Assembly: GCF_009664085.1 (NCBI RefSeq)
Contig: NZ_CP039268.1
Coordinates: 2,461,001-2,525,000 of the forward strand
Reading direction: 5' to 3'
Source of the DNA: Thermochromatium tepidum ATCC 43061
Lineage (GTDB): Bacteria > Pseudomonadota > Gammaproteobacteria > Chromatiales > Chromatiaceae
Length of the DNA: 64,000 nucleotides
Shown here: positions 32,080 to 40,990 of the stretch, in pieces
How the letters are laid out: each line of letters opens with the position of its first letter
Position numbering within the stretch: position 1 is the stretch's first letter
Program-made: the position numbers and the translations under genes
The notes under the pieces: generated by a model
Seen by the model: the letters and a program-made list of their open reading frames with translations, nothing else
Database searches by the model: none
Told to the model about the DNA's origin: nothing

Positions 32080-33135
32080 TCAGTGGCGCGGTTTAAGTGC
32101 CTTGAACCAAGAGTCGTCGACGCGTGATTTAAGCCGACGGTACAACCAGACATCAAAGGCCCCCCACAGCCCCCCCAGCGCGAGCGCCAGCGACAACGCC
32201 ACGAAAGCGAGCACGGCGGGATTCGGCAGCCACGGACCGAGGATGACGATGGCACCTGTTATCACTGGGACGTGCATGAGATAGAGCCCGTAGGAGGCAT
32301 CCCCCAAGCGCACTAGCACCTGCTGCGGGAGATTGCTTGGTTGGACCGGTTTAGCGCTGACCGCCGCCAGTACCCAACAGGCAAAACCAAGTGCCTGCCA
32401 GGCGAGCTGATACTCGGTCTTTGGCGTTGTGTAAGCCAACACCAGACACAGAAGGCCTAACATCGTAGCGATACCGACTGGCATGCGCCCACCGCGACGA
32501 TAGACACCATAGGTCAGAACGCCCGCGATGAATGGCAGATTGAAGCCCGAGAACAGGATTTGAGATAGCTCCGGCGTAAAACTCGTCCAAACACTGGGCA
32601 GGATCCGGTCGGCGCCCCAGATCGCAAAAATCCAGACGAGCATGATCCCTTCGGTGATCCAGGGTGCGCCAAACCAGGCCAGCAGGAAGAGGAGCGCGTA
32701 GAAAAAGACCTCGTAGATCAGCGTCCATTCGACACCGATCGGATAGATCGCAGGTCCAATAGGCAACAATAAGAGAACCCCTGGGTCGAGCCACTGATCG
32801 CTCTGTGCTGCACCCCCGAGTAGTGGCACAAAAGCGACGAGCACGACGGTCATCCAGTAGATGGGATAAATCCTGAGAACACGATGGATCAGAAATTGAT
32901 TTGGCCGACTCCTGAGTAATACATGGCTCAGTACGAACCCAGAGATGACAAAAAAGAGTTGTACGCCCCAGGCCAGGACGAACCAGGGGCGACCGACCGG
33001 CCCCAGGCCGGTCGCCTCGCCAACATAATGGAGCGTGTGGTAAAGCAATACGGCGCCCGCGGCGAGCGCGCGCAGGATTTGGATGCGCTGAAAGCGTCCA
33101 GCGCGCCCTGTTGCTTCAGCCTGGCCAGCTAACAT
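32080..33135 (-). CDS. Acyltransferase 3 family membrane protein (OafA/YrhL-like)
   Basis: A 351-residue integral membrane acyltransferase with about ten transmembrane helices. Family signs are IQILRALAAGAVLLYHTLHY with the catalytic-type His, VQLFFVISGFVLSHVLLRSR, and RVLRIYPIYWMTVVLVAF. These enzymes O-acylate surface sugars on the periplasmic side. It sits 6 nt downstream of the giant glycosyltransferase gene and 20 nt upstream of the asnB-like gene. It has a slightly lower GC content than its neighbours. Confidence 0.88.
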   Translation of the reverse strand: MLAGQAEATGRAGRFQRIQILRALAAGAVLLYHTLHYVGEATGLGPVGRPWFVLAWGVQLFFVISGFVLSHVLLRSRPNQFLIHRVLRIYPIYWMTVVLVAFVPLLGGAAQSDQWLDPGVLLLLPIGPAIYPIGVEWTLIYEVFFYALLFLLAWFGAPWITEGIMLVWIFAIWGADRILPSVWTSFTPELSQILFSGFNLPFIAGVLTYGVYRRGGRMPVGIATMLGLLCLVLAYTTPKTEYQLAWQALGFACWVLAAVSAKPVQPSNLPQQVLVRLGDASYGLYLMHVPVITGAIVILGPWLPNPAVLAFVALSLALALGGLWGAFDVWLYRRLKSRVDDSWFKALKPRH

Positions 33136-33141
33136 TTCAAG

Positions 33142-36100
33142 CTAACCGCCAACCCGTTGGTTTTCGGACAACTCCGCGGCCTCTTCGAACAATCGGGCAT
33201 AGGCGGCCACCATCTCGTCGAATTGGGTGAGTGAGCGCAGGACCAGGGGCGCATTGCGCCTGTAGCGCGCCAGACGCTCTTGGTCGTCCAGCAACGCCCG
33301 CAGCCGCTCGGCCAGGACGCGCGGCTGCCCGGCCGGATAGAAGTCGGCATTGATGCCCTCGCGCACCTGTTCGACGACACCATAGGTCGGCGCCGAAATG
33401 ATCGGTAGCTCGAAGGCCATGGCCTCGAGGATGACGCGCGGATAGCTCTCGATGCGCGAGGTGCAGACGAAACAATCGGCCGCCGCGTAATAGAGTGCCG
33501 GCTGATCGACCTCGGCGATGATGTGGATGCGCTCGCGCCGCTCGGGCGCCAATCCCTCGCGGGCGCGATGCAGCCTGAGGCTGTAGTCGCTCGGCCGGTC
33601 GCCGACGATGAAGACACGCAACCGTGCTATCGCCTCGGGCGGCAGATGGGCGCAGGCCTGGACCAGATCGAGCTGCCCCTTGCGCTCGCAGACCGTGCCG
33701 AGCAGCAGGACGACGAACTCCTGATCGGCGACCCCGAGCCGACGGCGCGCCTCCTGCCTCGATCCCTCCTGGAGCACACCCTCAAAACGTGCCAGATTGA
33801 GCCCGTTGTGGATCACCGAGAAGTTGTTGCGGCTGTTGAGCGGCTCGAACTGGCGCCGCGTGCTCTCGGCGACGAAGATGACGCGGTAGGGCTCAGTAAA
33901 GCAGCCAAGGGCCTCGACGGCCAGCGACGGGGCGAGGAAGTCGAAATAGGTCTGCCAGGGTTCGCTCTCGCGCACGTTCCAGAGGCTGGGCTTGCCCAGA
34001 CGCCGGGCAGCGGCGATGGCATAAAAGGTCTGGAGTGTATTGGCATAGATGAGATCGACCCCGAGCGACGCGGCCAGTTCGGCGAAGCGCCCGATGGCCG
34101 CCTCATAGGCCTGGAGGTCAAAGACACCTAGCAGCGGATGGGGCTGGACCAGGACCTGGATACCGGCCTCTTCATAGCGCGCACGCAGCGGTCCATCGGA
34201 GGGCGAATAGACGATCGGCTCCAGGACGCCGGCCTCCTTGAGCGCCAACGTGAGCTCGTACTGACTGTAGGGCGCGCCCTCGTGATTGAGCGTGAAGGCA
34301 CACAGGAGCGCACGGATCGGTCGGCGCGCCGATCCCCGAGGCAGGCGGCGCGCGGCGATCCGGAACCCTTCGTCTTCAAGCGACAGATGCGGGCTGTAGT
34401 AGGGGTCGCGATAGTCGCGATAGCGTTCACGGAAGTTCAGGACCTCAGAGGGGTCATCCAGACCCAGCCCACGCGAATGGCCCTCGTGATGGTAGAGCTC
34501 GGCGCCTGGGGCATAGACACAACGATACCCAGCGGCGATCAGGCGATAACCGTAATCCACATCGTTGTAGGCCACGGCGAACGCCTTCTCGTCGAAACCG
34601 CCAAGCGACTCGAAGAGTGCGCGTGGTGTCAGCAGGCAGGCCGCGGTCACGGCCGAATAGTTGCGCCCGACCATGGCAAAGGAGAGATAGCCATGATGCC
34701 AGCGCGGATGATTCCTGAAGGCCGGTCCGGCCAGACCATCGTAGTAGCCGTGCACGATGCCTGCATGCTGGATGGTCCCATTGGGGAAGAGCAGACGTGC
34801 CCCGACCGCCCCGACGCCTTCGAGACGCGCATAGCCCATCATCTGGCTGAGCCAGTCGGGTGCGATCACCTCGGTGTCATCATTGAGGAACAGCAGATAG
34901 TCGCTGGTGACCTGACGCGCGGCCTGATTGTTGATGGCCGCGAAGTTGAAGCCCTCTGGACCGTTCGGGATCGAAAGTACGGGGTGTTGGATTCCAGCGA
35001 GATAGCGCCGGGTCTCGGGGTCGTCGCTCCCATTGTCGATGACCAGGATCTGATGGTTGCGATAGCTGGTGCGGGCGAGTGAATCGAGACAGCGCTTGAG
35101 GATACGCCCATTGTTGCGACTGGGGATGAGGATGGTGACGCTGGGGCCCGTGTCCGGGAAGCGATGCCAGTAGATCCCGAGCCCGCCGTGTTTGGCCCAG
35201 AGTGGTCGATAGGCCGTGGCCGCTAGCCCACGTCGGCGAAAGGCCTCGTTGAGCGCACGCTCACCGGCCTCGAAGCTGGCCGGTTTGGCATTGCCGCTCG
35301 TGGCTGTGGAGCCCGGTAGGGCCCGCCAGTGGTAGAGGATGCGCGGGATGTGACGCACCGAGCGCACCTGCTCGCTGGCACGCAATGCGAGGTCATAGTC
35401 CTGGGCCCCTTCGAAACCGACCCGCAGTCCGCCGAGCGCGCTGAAGAGCTCGCGCCGGATGACGAAGAGATGGCTGAAATACATGTAGTGGAGCAAGAGT
35501 TCGGGGCTCCAGTCTGGCTTAAACTGCGGGTCGTAGCGCCGACCCTCGAGGTCGATCTTGTCGTCATCGGAATACAGTAGATCGGTGTCGGGCTGATCGA
35601 TCAGGGCAAGCGCGACCTCCATGAGCGCCTCGGGGGCGAGTAGATCGTCTTGATCGAGCAGACAGAGATGGGAGCCAGTCGCCAGCTCGGCGGCGCTATT
35701 GGTGCAGCGGCTGATGTGACCATTGGTCGTCCTCAGCACGATCCGGATGCGTGGATCCTCCGCTGCCAATTCGCGCAGACGTTCGCGCACCCAGGGCTGG
35801 GTACTGGCATCATCGGCGATACACAGCTCCCAGTGTGGATAGATCTGGGTGCGGACCGAGTCGATCGCGGCCTCGAACAGTTCCCGCGGCGGGTCATAGA
35901 CCGGCATGACCACCGAGAGACGCGGCCAGTCCTCCTTGGGCCGCTCTGCCATCCGGCGTTGGTAGCAGGCGAGGTCAGCGGCGGTGAGTCCGTTGACTGC
36001 AATCCAAGCCTCATAGGGATCGACCGGGGATGGACATCTGAAGCCGACGGGCGGCGCAAGCGCTAAGGTCTGCGATCGCAGTTGGGCCTGATGGACCCGG

Positions 36101-37704
36101 AAGGCGAGTTGGATCAGCTGCGGTAGCTCTGCCGGATGCGGAAGGCGCCGATGATTGCGATACCAGGTGCGCGCGGCGTTCCAGGCGAAACCGGTGAAAC
36201 TCAGCGCGCGCCTCAAACCTGGGATGAACACCGACTTGAGGCCCAGATCGGGCAAGATAAGCAGGCCCCTCGCCTCGACCGACTCGATATGGCCATCGGC
36301 CAGCTGGGCCAAGATACGCAGCCGATAATGGCCCGGGGTCAGATTGACCTGGACGCAGAAGCCAGCGTTCGCACCATGTTCGATCAAGGCATGGGCGGCG
36401 TGCACGTCTGGACGGGCGTGACCATAGTCACAGGGGACCTTGAAACCATCGATCTCAAGGTGCAGCGACTCGATCGCCTGCTGCGGATGGAGACACCAGC
36501 CAGATAAACGGATGGAACCGGCCAACCCCAGTCCCCAGCGCGGGGTCTCGAGGAAAAAACGCACCTGAGCAGGCAGGGTGTATGCGGCCAATGCCCGCTG
36601 ACAGTCCTCGAGCCGGGTCGCTAGTTCCTCGACCCTGGACTGGAGTGAGACGACAGTCTGGCGGGCTGTGTCGAGCTCGATCTCTAGACACCGATGCGAG
36701 TCCCGGGAGACCTCGAGCTGACGCTGGAGGTCGTCGATGTTCTGGCGGGCTGTGTCGATCTCCCGTTCGCGCAGCGCCAGTCCTTTGCGCAGATGCAAAG
36801 CCTCCCGTTCGACCAGGTCAAGCAGCCACGGCAGATCGCGCTGTCGATCCAATGTGAGCTGATGCGCGATCTCAGGCAGACGTTCGGCCAGATGCTTCAG
36901 TCCATCTGGCGTACGCAAGAGACGATGGAGTGCGGCTACGAACGCCGGGATGCGATCCCGGGCCTCGGGGATCCGGGTGTCGAGATCGAGCGCGTGCGAG
37001 AGACTGGGATCGATCAGGTCGGACGACGACAGATCGGGCGGGGGGGCGTCGATCCAGGCCCTGGACTCAAGCCAATCGACTAAGCGCGCGATCTCATGCC
37101 CAGGGGCGGCGATGAGATCTTCATAGTGCACCAGGATGGATTCATTCGGATCCACGGCCCCGAGCGCCTCGAAGAGATGCAGCCCCCATAGCCATAACCC
37201 CTTGAGCGGATCGAAACCGTCGCGGCGCGCCAATGAATCGGCGCAGGCGAGTGGGTCGCGCACCATCACCAGATAGCCGAGACGATAACCGGCCTCCTTG
37301 AGCAGGGCCTGCCACACCGGAAGCAATCGACACAGACGGGGATCCTTGATGGCAATCCTCGGGGCATCCCCAAATACCTGGGACAAGAGCCCTTGGAAGC
37401 GAGGTCGGGCATATTCGATCAGGGTCTCGGTCGCAGGCAGCTCGTGAAACAGGCTATGCCAGTGCGCGTCACCGCTCGCGAGCAAGGCATCGTTCAAGTC
37501 GATGACGGATTGCGACTCGAAATAACCGCGCGGATTCCAGGCGTTCGCCTCGATCAGATCCCGACCGAGGTAAAAACCGACCCGCCCCAGGAGCTCAGCG
37601 ACGGCGCTGGTGCCCGCGCGGTGCATGCCGATCACGAGCAGACAGGATTTGGGTTGTTCAGTGGAAGCTAGCATGCAGGTCATCGGTGATCCCGAGCCGG
37701 TCAT
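33142..37704 (-). CDS. Giant sulfotransferase-GT2-GT2-GT4 fusion glycosyltransferase
   Basis: A 1520-residue multidomain enzyme. Residues about 20-270 are a sulfotransferase-like P-loop domain (LLVIGMHRAGTSAVAELLGR, IAIKDPRLCRLLPVW, LVMVRDPLACADSLARR). About 300-370 is a coiled coil. About 385-475 is a beta domain (IRLSGWCLHPQQAIESLHLE). Two GT-A domains follow: about 595-830 (LSVVMPVYDPPRELFEAA, LLDQDDLLAPEAL) and about 855-1090 (VTILIPSRNNGRILKR, LFLNDDTEVIAPDWL). A GT-B family 4 domain closes the protein (about 1135-1515, with VIHNGLNLARFEG and SRIESYPRVILEAMAFELP). The start overlaps the permease stop (ATGA). It could build and sulfate a glycan repeat on one chain. Confidence 0.9.
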   Translation of the reverse strand: MTGSGSPMTCMLASTEQPKSCLLVIGMHRAGTSAVAELLGRVGFYLGRDLIEANAWNPRGYFESQSVIDLNDALLASGDAHWHSLFHELPATETLIEYARPRFQGLLSQVFGDAPRIAIKDPRLCRLLPVWQALLKEAGYRLGYLVMVRDPLACADSLARRDGFDPLKGLWLWGLHLFEALGAVDPNESILVHYEDLIAAPGHEIARLVDWLESRAWIDAPPPDLSSSDLIDPSLSHALDLDTRIPEARDRIPAFVAALHRLLRTPDGLKHLAERLPEIAHQLTLDRQRDLPWLLDLVEREALHLRKGLALREREIDTARQNIDDLQRQLEVSRDSHRCLEIELDTARQTVVSLQSRVEELATRLEDCQRALAAYTLPAQVRFFLETPRWGLGLAGSIRLSGWCLHPQQAIESLHLEIDGFKVPCDYGHARPDVHAAHALIEHGANAGFCVQVNLTPGHYRLRILAQLADGHIESVEARGLLILPDLGLKSVFIPGLRRALSFTGFAWNAARTWYRNHRRLPHPAELPQLIQLAFRVHQAQLRSQTLALAPPVGFRCPSPVDPYEAWIAVNGLTAADLACYQRRMAERPKEDWPRLSVVMPVYDPPRELFEAAIDSVRTQIYPHWELCIADDASTQPWVRERLRELAAEDPRIRIVLRTTNGHISRCTNSAAELATGSHLCLLDQDDLLAPEALMEVALALIDQPDTDLLYSDDDKIDLEGRRYDPQFKPDWSPELLLHYMYFSHLFVIRRELFSALGGLRVGFEGAQDYDLALRASEQVRSVRHIPRILYHWRALPGSTATSGNAKPASFEAGERALNEAFRRRGLAATAYRPLWAKHGGLGIYWHRFPDTGPSVTILIPSRNNGRILKRCLDSLARTSYRNHQILVIDNGSDDPETRRYLAGIQHPVLSIPNGPEGFNFAAINNQAARQVTSDYLLFLNDDTEVIAPDWLSQMMGYARLEGVGAVGARLLFPNGTIQHAGIVHGYYDGLAGPAFRNHPRWHHGYLSFAMVGRNYSAVTAACLLTPRALFESLGGFDEKAFAVAYNDVDYGYRLIAAGYRCVYAPGAELYHHEGHSRGLGLDDPSEVLNFRERYRDYRDPYYSPHLSLEDEGFRIAARRLPRGSARRPIRALLCAFTLNHEGAPYSQYELTLALKEAGVLEPIVYSPSDGPLRARYEEAGIQVLVQPHPLLGVFDLQAYEAAIGRFAELAASLGVDLIYANTLQTFYAIAAARRLGKPSLWNVRESEPWQTYFDFLAPSLAVEALGCFTEPYRVIFVAESTRRQFEPLNSRNNFSVIHNGLNLARFEGVLQEGSRQEARRRLGVADQEFVVLLLGTVCERKGQLDLVQACAHLPPEAIARLRVFIVGDRPSDYSLRLHRAREGLAPERRERIHIIAEVDQPALYYAAADCFVCTSRIESYPRVILEAMAFELPIISAPTYGVVEQVREGINADFYPAGQPRVLAERLRALLDDQERLARYRRNAPLVLRSLTQFDEMVAAYARLFEEAAELSENQRVGG

Positions 37705-38534
37705 AAGACATCCGCGAATCCATCGCGCGTAAATTGAAACCACCAATGACCGAGCCAAAGGATGAAGAGCGCCATGCCGCTGTAAAGTAGCCAACCCATG
37801 ACATCGGGCAACAGGCCGAAAACGAGCACTTTACGGCCTTCCTCGATCATGAATGAGAGTGGGTTGAGTGTCATCCACACCTGAAAGGGCTCCGGAAGAC
37901 GTGAGACTGGATAGAAGACCGGCGACAAAAACAGCAGGATCGTGGTCAAGACGCCGATCACCTGACCGATGTCCCGCACAAAGGTGCCGAGGGAGGCCAG
38001 GATCAGCGCCAGCCCGGCGATCAGGAGCACGAACGGCAAGAGCAGGATCGGCAGCAGGAGCGCGGTCGCCGGCAGGGTCCCCTTGAGCAGCCATTGCACC
38101 AACAGCAGGGCGATCACACTGACCAAGGCGTGGAAGCCAGCGGCCAACACGAGGATCCAGGGGAGGATTTCGAGCGGAAAGATGACCTTTTTGACGTAAT
38201 TGGGGTTGTGAAGGATGACGCTCGGTGCGCGGGTGATGCACTCAGCGAAAAAGCCGTACACGATCATGCCGACGAAGAGGATGATCGCAAAATCGACACG
38301 CGACTCATCGGCTAACCCCCAGCGCGACTCGAAGATATAGGAGAAGACGAAGGTATAGACCGACAGCATCAGCAAGGGATGCAAGAGTGACCAGGCGATC
38401 CCCATAAAAGATCCGCGATAACGCCCAAGCACCTCACGCTGAGTCAGCTCGATGAGCAGGCGCCGATGGGTCGAGAGCGGAACGAAACAGGTCGCTAGGG
38501 GGCCAAGAATTCGAACGATTGGACTCGAGGTCAT
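37701..38534 (-). CDS. wzm: ABC-2 polysaccharide export permease (Wzm type)
   Basis: A 277-residue membrane permease of the ABC-2 family with six predicted transmembrane helices. TQREVLGRYRGSFMGIAWSL is the conserved amphipathic N-terminal stretch of Wzm/TagG/KpsM proteins; SYIFESRWG and NPLSFMIEEGRKVLVFG are further family landmarks. It should form the channel that moves undecaprenyl-linked polymer across the inner membrane with the Wzt-type ATPase. No ATPase gene is adjacent. It is embedded between two glycosyltransferase genes and coupled to the giant one through a 4-nt overlap. Confidence 0.9.
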   Translation of the reverse strand: MTSSPIVRILGPLATCFVPLSTHRRLLIELTQREVLGRYRGSFMGIAWSLLHPLLMLSVYTFVFSYIFESRWGLADESRVDFAIILFVGMIVYGFFAECITRAPSVILHNPNYVKKVIFPLEILPWILVLAAGFHALVSVIALLLVQWLLKGTLPATALLLPILLLPFVLLIAGLALILASLGTFVRDIGQVIGVLTTILLFLSPVFYPVSRLPEPFQVWMTLNPLSFMIEEGRKVLVFGLLPDVMGWLLYSGMALFILWLGHWWFQFTRDGFADVL

Positions 38535-38563
38535 TCAGGACTGGCCTTGATTGGAATTGAATG

Positions 38564-39652
38564 TCAGCGCCGATACAGCGCAGCGAGTTGACTCAGCACG
38601 ACTTTGAAATAGCCGGGTTGATAAAAACGCTTGCTCATCCGCTCGGAGAGCCTGGGTGCCCCCTGTTGGACGAGCCGCCGATGAGTGCGCCGCTCGGCGA
38701 TGCAGGCCGGAAGCCCGCGCCAAGCATCCCGATAGACGCGATAGACGACCTCGGGGTGTCCGGCCAACAGGTGGCGGACGATTGCCAGGGTGTGGGCAAG
38801 GAGCAGCCAATGGAGATGGCGCAGGAGGAGACGCGAGGAAAACCACTTGGCATGCATCCAGATGACGTTGCGCAGTCCGTGATAGGCGATGAAGGGATTA
38901 TATCCCTTCCCCGTGCTGCCCTGACCCTGGTGTAGGGCCACGAGCCTATCGACATAGGCGGGTCGATAGCCCTTGAGCAAGGCCCGCACGACCAAGTCGG
39001 TGTCTTCACAGTAACAAAAGAATCTTGGGTCGAGCACATAGCCGAAGGAGTCCTGCATATCCTGGATGAAGGCACGGTCGAGCAGGCAACAGCCGCCGGT
39101 CGGCCCTAAGAATGGATCCTGGAGATCGAGGCGGTTTGCCGGCATCAGACTGGCGTGGAGCGTGATGCCGAGCGTGTCGATGGCCTGGGGATCCATCAGG
39201 TCGTGCAGACGCCCACCGACCATCCCAACCTCGGGTGAGGCGGTGAGCGCCCCCAACAATTCGCTCAACAGCGGCGGCAGGCCAACAGCATCGTTGTTCA
39301 GGAGCAAAATGGCACGGCAGCACTCGTCTGCGAGGAGTACCTCGATGGCGAAATTACAGCCTGCGGCAAAACCCAGATTGACGCTCGAGACGAAGAGACG
39401 CACTGAGGTGTGTTGGAAACATTCAAGCAACTCAGGCGAGAGGATCGATCCAGCCTCCTCGGGTGCATTATCCAATACGAGGATCTGGGCGGGTGCCGGA
39501 TCGAGCTTGGTCAGCGACTCGAGACAGCGCCGCGTCAACGATGGGGTTCGATAGTTGATGAGAACGACGCCAACACCAGAAGCATTGGGACAAGGCGCCT
39601 TCCAGACGAAACGTTCTTCGACGGTCGTCGGGTCCAGGTTGGCGTGAATCAT
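38564..39652 (-). CDS. Family 2 glycosyltransferase (rhamnosyltransferase-like)
   Basis: A 362-residue GT2 enzyme of the RfbF/WbbL-like group. VGVVLINYRTPSLTRRCLES opens the GT-A fold, LVLDNAPEEAG follows, and AILLLNNDAVGLPPLLSELL carries the DxD-like metal site. GPTGGCCLLDRAFIQDM and FCYCEDTDLVVRALLKGYR complete the pattern. Many relatives transfer rhamnose from dTDP-L-rhamnose, which the rmlBACD genes in the window could supply. The start codon overlaps the stop of the T1SS membrane-fusion gene (ATGA). Confidence 0.87.
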   Translation of the reverse strand: MIHANLDPTTVEERFVWKAPCPNASGVGVVLINYRTPSLTRRCLESLTKLDPAPAQILVLDNAPEEAGSILSPELLECFQHTSVRLFVSSVNLGFAAGCNFAIEVLLADECCRAILLLNNDAVGLPPLLSELLGALTASPEVGMVGGRLHDLMDPQAIDTLGITLHASLMPANRLDLQDPFLGPTGGCCLLDRAFIQDMQDSFGYVLDPRFFCYCEDTDLVVRALLKGYRPAYVDRLVALHQGQGSTGKGYNPFIAYHGLRNVIWMHAKWFSSRLLLRHLHWLLLAHTLAIVRHLLAGHPEVVYRVYRDAWRGLPACIAERRTHRRLVQQGAPRLSERMSKRFYQPGYFKVVLSQLAALYRR

Positions 39653-40983
39653 TCCTCCCGGAAAGCCTGGGCCACCCGATCGGTGAGCGGACGCACCAGA
39701 TAGTCGAAGAAGGTGCGCTCGCCGGTCTTGATCAGGGCCTCGACCGGCATCCCGGCCTGCAGTGTCCGCCCTTCCAGCTTGGCCAGCCCCTCGGGCGTGA
39801 CCTCGATCCGCGCGAGATAATAGGGGTGGTTGGTGGCCGGGTCCAGGAGCCGGTCGGCCGAGACCGTCAACACCCGCCCCTGGATGACGGGGGTGGTGCG
39901 GGCATTGAGGGCGCTCAGACGCAGATCGGCCTCGAGCCCCGGGGCGACACGGTCGATGTCGATGGGGTTGACTCGGGCCTCGATGACCAGGGATTCGCCC
40001 TCGGGGACGATATCGAGGAGCTGCTCACCGGGACGGATGACACCCCCAACGGTATGCACGCTGGAGCCGACCACCGAGCCACTGACCGGTGCCCGTACCA
40101 CGGTCCGTTCCAGTTGTTTGCCGAGCGCGCGCATGCGCTCGCGTAGGTCGGCGATCTTGGTCTCGACCTCGCGCAGCTCGGTGACAACGTCACTGGTGAA
40201 TTTGCGCTTAAGCTGGGCGATCTGGATCTCGGTCTCGCCGATCTGGATGCGCGCCGCGGCGATGTCGGACTGGTGCTGGGCGCGCTCGCCCTGCAATTCG
40301 GCCGACAGACGCTCGTATTCACGCAACAGGCGCTTGTCGCCGAGCCCTTTGTCGAACAGTTTGACCAGACCCGCGATCTCTTCTTGATAGAGGTCGATGC
40401 GCTTGGTCTTGCTCGCGATCAGTGCCTCGAGACCCCGAATCTGCTCCTGGAGCTGGTCGCGACGCTGTTCGAGGACCTGCTGTTCGCCGCGGAGCGAGCG
40501 GCGGCGTTCCTCAAAGACGCGCTGCTCGCCAGCGATGGCCTCGGCGAGGCGTGGGTCGTCGTCGGCAGCGAGAAGATCAGGGGGAAAGGGGATGTTGGCG
40601 AGGTCGTCGCGCTCGGCGATCAGGCGTGCCTCCTGGGCGCGCAGGGCCAGGAACTGACCGCGCGCGATCTCGAGCTGGGCACTGGCCTCGGTGTCGTCGA
40701 GCCGGATCAACACATCGCCCTCGTTGACCCGATCGCCTTCGCGCACCCGGATCTCACTGACGATCCCGCCGTCGAGATGGCGCACGGTCTTGCGTGCCGA
40801 CTCGACCGCAATGACACCCGGGGCCACGGCGGCCCCCTCGAGCGGAGCCAGCATCGCCCAGGTGGTGAAGCCGCCGAACGCCAACAGCAGGATGAGCAGG
40901 CCGATCAGACGCTCGGGCTTGTCGTTGGTCGGGATGGAATCCTCGGTCGCGCCGAGACGACGGGGGGTGACTGTGATGTCCAT
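39649..40983 (-). CDS. Type I secretion membrane-fusion protein (HlyD/PrtE family)
   Basis: A 444-residue periplasmic adaptor. One transmembrane helix (about residues 25-45: IGLLILLLAFGGFTTWAML), a lipoyl half-motif (VRHLDGGIVSEIRVREGDRV), a long coiled coil (about 95-275), the second lipoyl half (RAPVSGSVVGSSVHTVGGVI) and a beta-barrel end. The ATG giving MDITVTPRR is preferred; the longer frame runs into the ATPase gene. It starts 7 nt after the T1SS ATPase gene and bridges it to an outer-membrane TolC-type protein, which is not in this window. The candidate cargo is the RTX/S-layer protein. Confidence 0.93.
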   Translation of the reverse strand: MDITVTPRRLGATEDSIPTNDKPERLIGLLILLLAFGGFTTWAMLAPLEGAAVAPGVIAVESARKTVRHLDGGIVSEIRVREGDRVNEGDVLIRLDDTEASAQLEIARGQFLALRAQEARLIAERDDLANIPFPPDLLAADDDPRLAEAIAGEQRVFEERRRSLRGEQQVLEQRRDQLQEQIRGLEALIASKTKRIDLYQEEIAGLVKLFDKGLGDKRLLREYERLSAELQGERAQHQSDIAAARIQIGETEIQIAQLKRKFTSDVVTELREVETKIADLRERMRALGKQLERTVVRAPVSGSVVGSSVHTVGGVIRPGEQLLDIVPEGESLVIEARVNPIDIDRVAPGLEADLRLSALNARTTPVIQGRVLTVSADRLLDPATNHPYYLARIEVTPEGLAKLEGRTLQAGMPVEALIKTGERTFFDYLVRPLTDRVAQAFREE

Positions 40984-40990
40984 GGCTGTC

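Noticed and set aside
31004-32284. A 426-codon plus-strand frame over the asnB-like gene
   Set aside because: Antisense to a complete amidotransferase with active-site residues; the shadow translation has no family features.
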